From contig NZ_CALGRE010000023.1 of NCBI RefSeq assembly GCF_937958975.1, positions 1 to 64,000 of the forward strand: 64,000 nt of DNA. Reading direction: 5' to 3'. A program made the translations under genes and the position numbers. This document shows positions 62,080-64,000 of the stretch, one piece after another (position 1 is the first letter of the stretch; every line of letters begins with the position of its first letter). This stretch comes from an uncultured Eubacterium sp. GTDB lineage: Bacteria > Bacillota > Clostridia > Lachnospirales > Lachnospiraceae. The notes under the pieces were generated by a model. It was not told the origin of the DNA. It worked only from the letters and a program-made list of their open reading frames with translations, and did not search any database.

Positions 62080-63744
62080 ATGAAGAAATTACTAAAAACT
62101 ACAATAAAAATTTTATTTGTTTCCTGTTTTATTTTTGGTATAGCATTTTTTTCTAAAATTGATGCGTATGCCGGTGAAATGACAATGCACTCTATATACA
62201 TCGGTAGAGGGGATGCTATTTTAATTCAGAGCAATGGACATTATATGCTAGTTGATTCCGGAACAAATGCAGGTGTTCCGCTTCTTATGGATTACTTATC
62301 CAAACTAGATATTCCGGATAACAAAATTGATTATGTTGTATCGACCCATCCTGACGGAGACCATGTTGGAGGGTTTTCGGAAGTTTTTGACAAATATGAT
62401 ATTGGTCAAGTAATTTATTCACCATGCACGAAAGCTTCTGCAACCTACACAGATTTTATAAAATATGTAAAAAAAGAAGGGTGTCCCTTCAAAAATCCTG
62501 TGGAAGGCGAGTCATGGAAATTAGGAGATGCAACAGTTTCCGTAATTTATGACGGTTCTCTGGGTTCCACCTATAATGAATGTAGTATTGTTCTAAAAGT
62601 TACATGTGACAATAAATCTATTCTTTTGACAGGTGACCTTCCATCAACAATGGAACATTTATTGATGGACAAGGGTTACAATTTTAAGGCAGATATTCTT
62701 AAAGTAGGACATCACGGCGCCGCTGCGTCCTCCTGCGCTTCTTTTTTGGATGCGGTAGATGCCGACTATGCCGTTGTATCCTGCTCAAGAAAGTCTACCT
62801 CCGTATTTCCAAAGCCTTCCGTATTAAAAAGACTTGCACGAAGGTTTGTAAAAACGTATCGAACTACTGATGATGATGTGGTAATAACATGTAAAGACGG
62901 AAAAATCACAACAAAAAACAAAGAGCATAATGGATACTTTTCAATTAGAAGAGGTAAAATAACTCTCAGCAATAATGTTTTTTACGCTGGTAAAAAGGCT
63001 ATTAAGCCCACTGTCTCATTATATGTCAACGGAGTTCTTGTTCCTTCGTCCCAGTACAAAGTGACTTACTCATCCAATAATCATACAGGTTTTGGGAAAG
63101 TAAAACTCAAGGCGAATGAAGTAAAATATGTCAGCACCTGCAGCACTACTTTTATGATACGACCACAAAAAGAAACACTAAACGGGACCGTGTCAAAATA
63201 TAACAATATTAACCTCTCATGGTCAAAACAGAGCTTTGCTACAGGTTATACAATCAAATACTCCACCGATAAATATTTTAAAAAAAATGTTAAATATGTA
63301 ACAATAAAAAGACCGGAAAAAATAGCGAGAACCCTTTCCAATCTTCGTTTTAACAAAACCTATTATATAAAAATAAGGGCATATAAAAGTAATATTGGAA
63401 ACGGTAAATGGAGTAATAGAATAAAAATAAAAACAAAACCTGCTCCCGTTCCGGCAAAACAAAAAATCAGTCAATGCATTGTGAATCCAACCGGAAATGT
63501 AAAGCTCAAATGGACAAAACAATCCTCAAAATATAATGCCGGTTATAGAGTTCAATACTCGACAGATAAGAAATTTAAAAATAAAAAGAAGACTAAAACA
63601 GTAACTTATAAAAGTGTTTCTAAATATTATAGAACACTCAAAAACCTCAAAAATAATTCCACCTATTTTATCCGCATTCAGGGATATAACAAATATGGTG
63701 ATGGTAAATGGAGCAAAATAAAATCAGTTAAAATACAGCGATAA
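62080..63744 (+). CDS. Secreted metallo-beta-lactamase-fold protein with Fn3 repeats
   Basis: The product has 554 residues. The signal peptide ends near DAYAG. Residues 25-270 resemble the ComEC/Rec2 beta-lactamase-fold domain: STHPDGDHVGGF has the HxDxDH form of the metal motif, with LTGDLP and KVGHHGAAAS further on. Then come a short Big-like region and two fibronectin type III repeats (ATGYTIKYSTDKYFKKNVKY, AGYRVQYSTDKKF). It probably degrades DNA or phosphoesters, or attaches to the surface (inference). The start may instead be ATG at 62071; the gene follows the membrane protein by 19-27 bases. Confidence 0.82.
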   Translation: MKKLLKTTIKILFVSCFIFGIAFFSKIDAYAGEMTMHSIYIGRGDAILIQSNGHYMLVDSGTNAGVPLLMDYLSKLDIPDNKIDYVVSTHPDGDHVGGFSEVFDKYDIGQVIYSPCTKASATYTDFIKYVKKEGCPFKNPVEGESWKLGDATVSVIYDGSLGSTYNECSIVLKVTCDNKSILLTGDLPSTMEHLLMDKGYNFKADILKVGHHGAAASSCASFLDAVDADYAVVSCSRKSTSVFPKPSVLKRLARRFVKTYRTTDDDVVITCKDGKITTKNKEHNGYFSIRRGKITLSNNVFYAGKKAIKPTVSLYVNGVLVPSSQYKVTYSSNNHTGFGKVKLKANEVKYVSTCSTTFMIRPQKETLNGTVSKYNNINLSWSKQSFATGYTIKYSTDKYFKKNVKYVTIKRPEKIARTLSNLRFNKTYYIKIRAYKSNIGNGKWSNRIKIKTKPAPVPAKQKISQCIVNPTGNVKLKWTKQSSKYNAGYRVQYSTDKKFKNKKKTKTVTYKSVSKYYRTLKNLKNNSTYFIRIQGYNKYGDGKWSKIKSVKIQR

Positions 63745-63750
63745 AAATAA

Positions 63751-63809
63751 GGAGTATGCCTAATATATAAAAAGTTCTCTTTGTAAAACTTCTATATTAG
63801 ACATACTCC
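63751..63809. terminator. Bidirectional terminator
   Basis: Long arms (63751-63767 with 63793-63809, one mismatch) are flanked by A- and T-rich tracts. It ends the Fn3 gene from the left and the Cys-rich gene from the right. Confidence 0.88.
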
Positions 63810-63810
63810 C

Positions 63811-64000
63811 TTATTTTTTCTCACAAGCTGTTTTTAATTTATCCGTAACTTTATCATAATTACCTTTCATATGGGGAAATGTGCAATTTGTACAATCTTT
63901 TATTCCATTATCAAGATAGCTATAATTCCCACCGCAACTGTCACCTAAAAAATATAGTGGACAATAACAGAATAGGCAATTAAATTCTTCTTTTTTAATG
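63811..64000 (-). CDS. Cysteine-rich small-domain protein, partial
   Basis: Only the last 62 codons lie in the window; the stop TAA is at 63811-63813. The visible part reads NCLFCYCPLYFLGDSCGGNY, then GIKDCTNCTFPHM and a Lys-rich end. That matches the cysteine-rich small domain (PF04071) found alone or at the end of cobalamin-related enzymes. The rest lies beyond 64,000, so the full protein type cannot be told. Confidence 0.75.
   Translation of the reverse strand, partial: IKKEEFNCLFCYCPLYFLGDSCGGNYSYLDNGIKDCTNCTFPHMKGNYDKVTDKLKTACEKK

Overview
The window looks like a chromosomal segment of a low-GC, anaerobic Gram-positive bacterium, most likely a Lachnospiraceae-type Clostridium (inference). 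Supporting signs are the strong AGGAGG-type ribosome binding sites, the 4Fe-4S aldo/keto reductase, the gene content of the ftsEX block, the lack of an outer-membrane inventory, and Gram-positive style secreted proteins. No rRNA, tRNA or CRISPR array was seen. Most genes lie on the minus strand. TAA, TGA and TAG all serve as normal stops.

Region 1 (0-16.7 kb) is ordinary chromosome. It holds an ECF sigma/anti-sigma pair with a small exported protein downstream, a WYL regulator with an Fe-S aldo/keto reductase, an NSS amino-acid transporter, an NhaC antiporter, and a cytidine deaminase killed by one amber codon. It continues with a YitT-like protein, an ArsC/Spx-like protein, prfC, a very long ECF-type sigma factor with a 380-residue C-terminal extension, an AraC-GNAT regulator overlapping a MATE pump, and pfkA.

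Region 2 (16.9-22.7 kb) is a complete beta-lactam-sensing module. A PBP2a-like transpeptidase and a following lipoprotein are divergent from blaI/mecI- and blaR1/mecR1-type genes. Two matching operators sit on two near-consensus promoters between them.

Region 3 (22.7-28.1 kb) carries a SF1 helicase with an embedded nuclease-like domain, followed by a T5orf172 (GIY-YIG-like) protein. A DUF218 protein and a decayed rhuM gene come next.

Region 4 (28.35-41.2 kb) is accessory DNA between guaA and the rest of the chromosome. The last codons of guaA (Glu-Phe-Glu-stop) recur twice in the same orientation in non-coding DNA, at 28,349 and 32,261. This suggests two elements stacked at the 3' end of guaA. 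The inner cargo is a DUF4062 protein, a broken KilA-N gene and a 412-residue unknown. The outer cargo is a six-gene run: a small HTH protein, an ASCH-like protein, a cytosine methyltransferase fused to a PD-(D/E)XK domain, a two-helix membrane protein, a small partner protein and a membrane-anchored PIN-like protein. A Mob/Pre relaxase remnant and a dead IS21-family element follow. The six-gene run is the best candidate for an undescribed defence locus.

Region 5 (41.2-64 kb) is core chromosome again. It holds guaA, uvrA-uvrB, a DUF624 gene, a PII-like protein with a CPA antiporter, the ftsE-ftsX-M23 peptidase-S41 peptidase division/cell-wall run, a CdaR-like regulator, an MsmK/UgpC-type ATPase, and an L,D-transpeptidase/acyl-ACP thioesterase/CvfB run. 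It ends with a membrane protein plus secreted metallo-beta-lactamase-fold/Fn3 protein pair and a Cys-rich protein cut by the window edge. Long bidirectional hairpins and a dispersed structured repeat mark several intergenic gaps.
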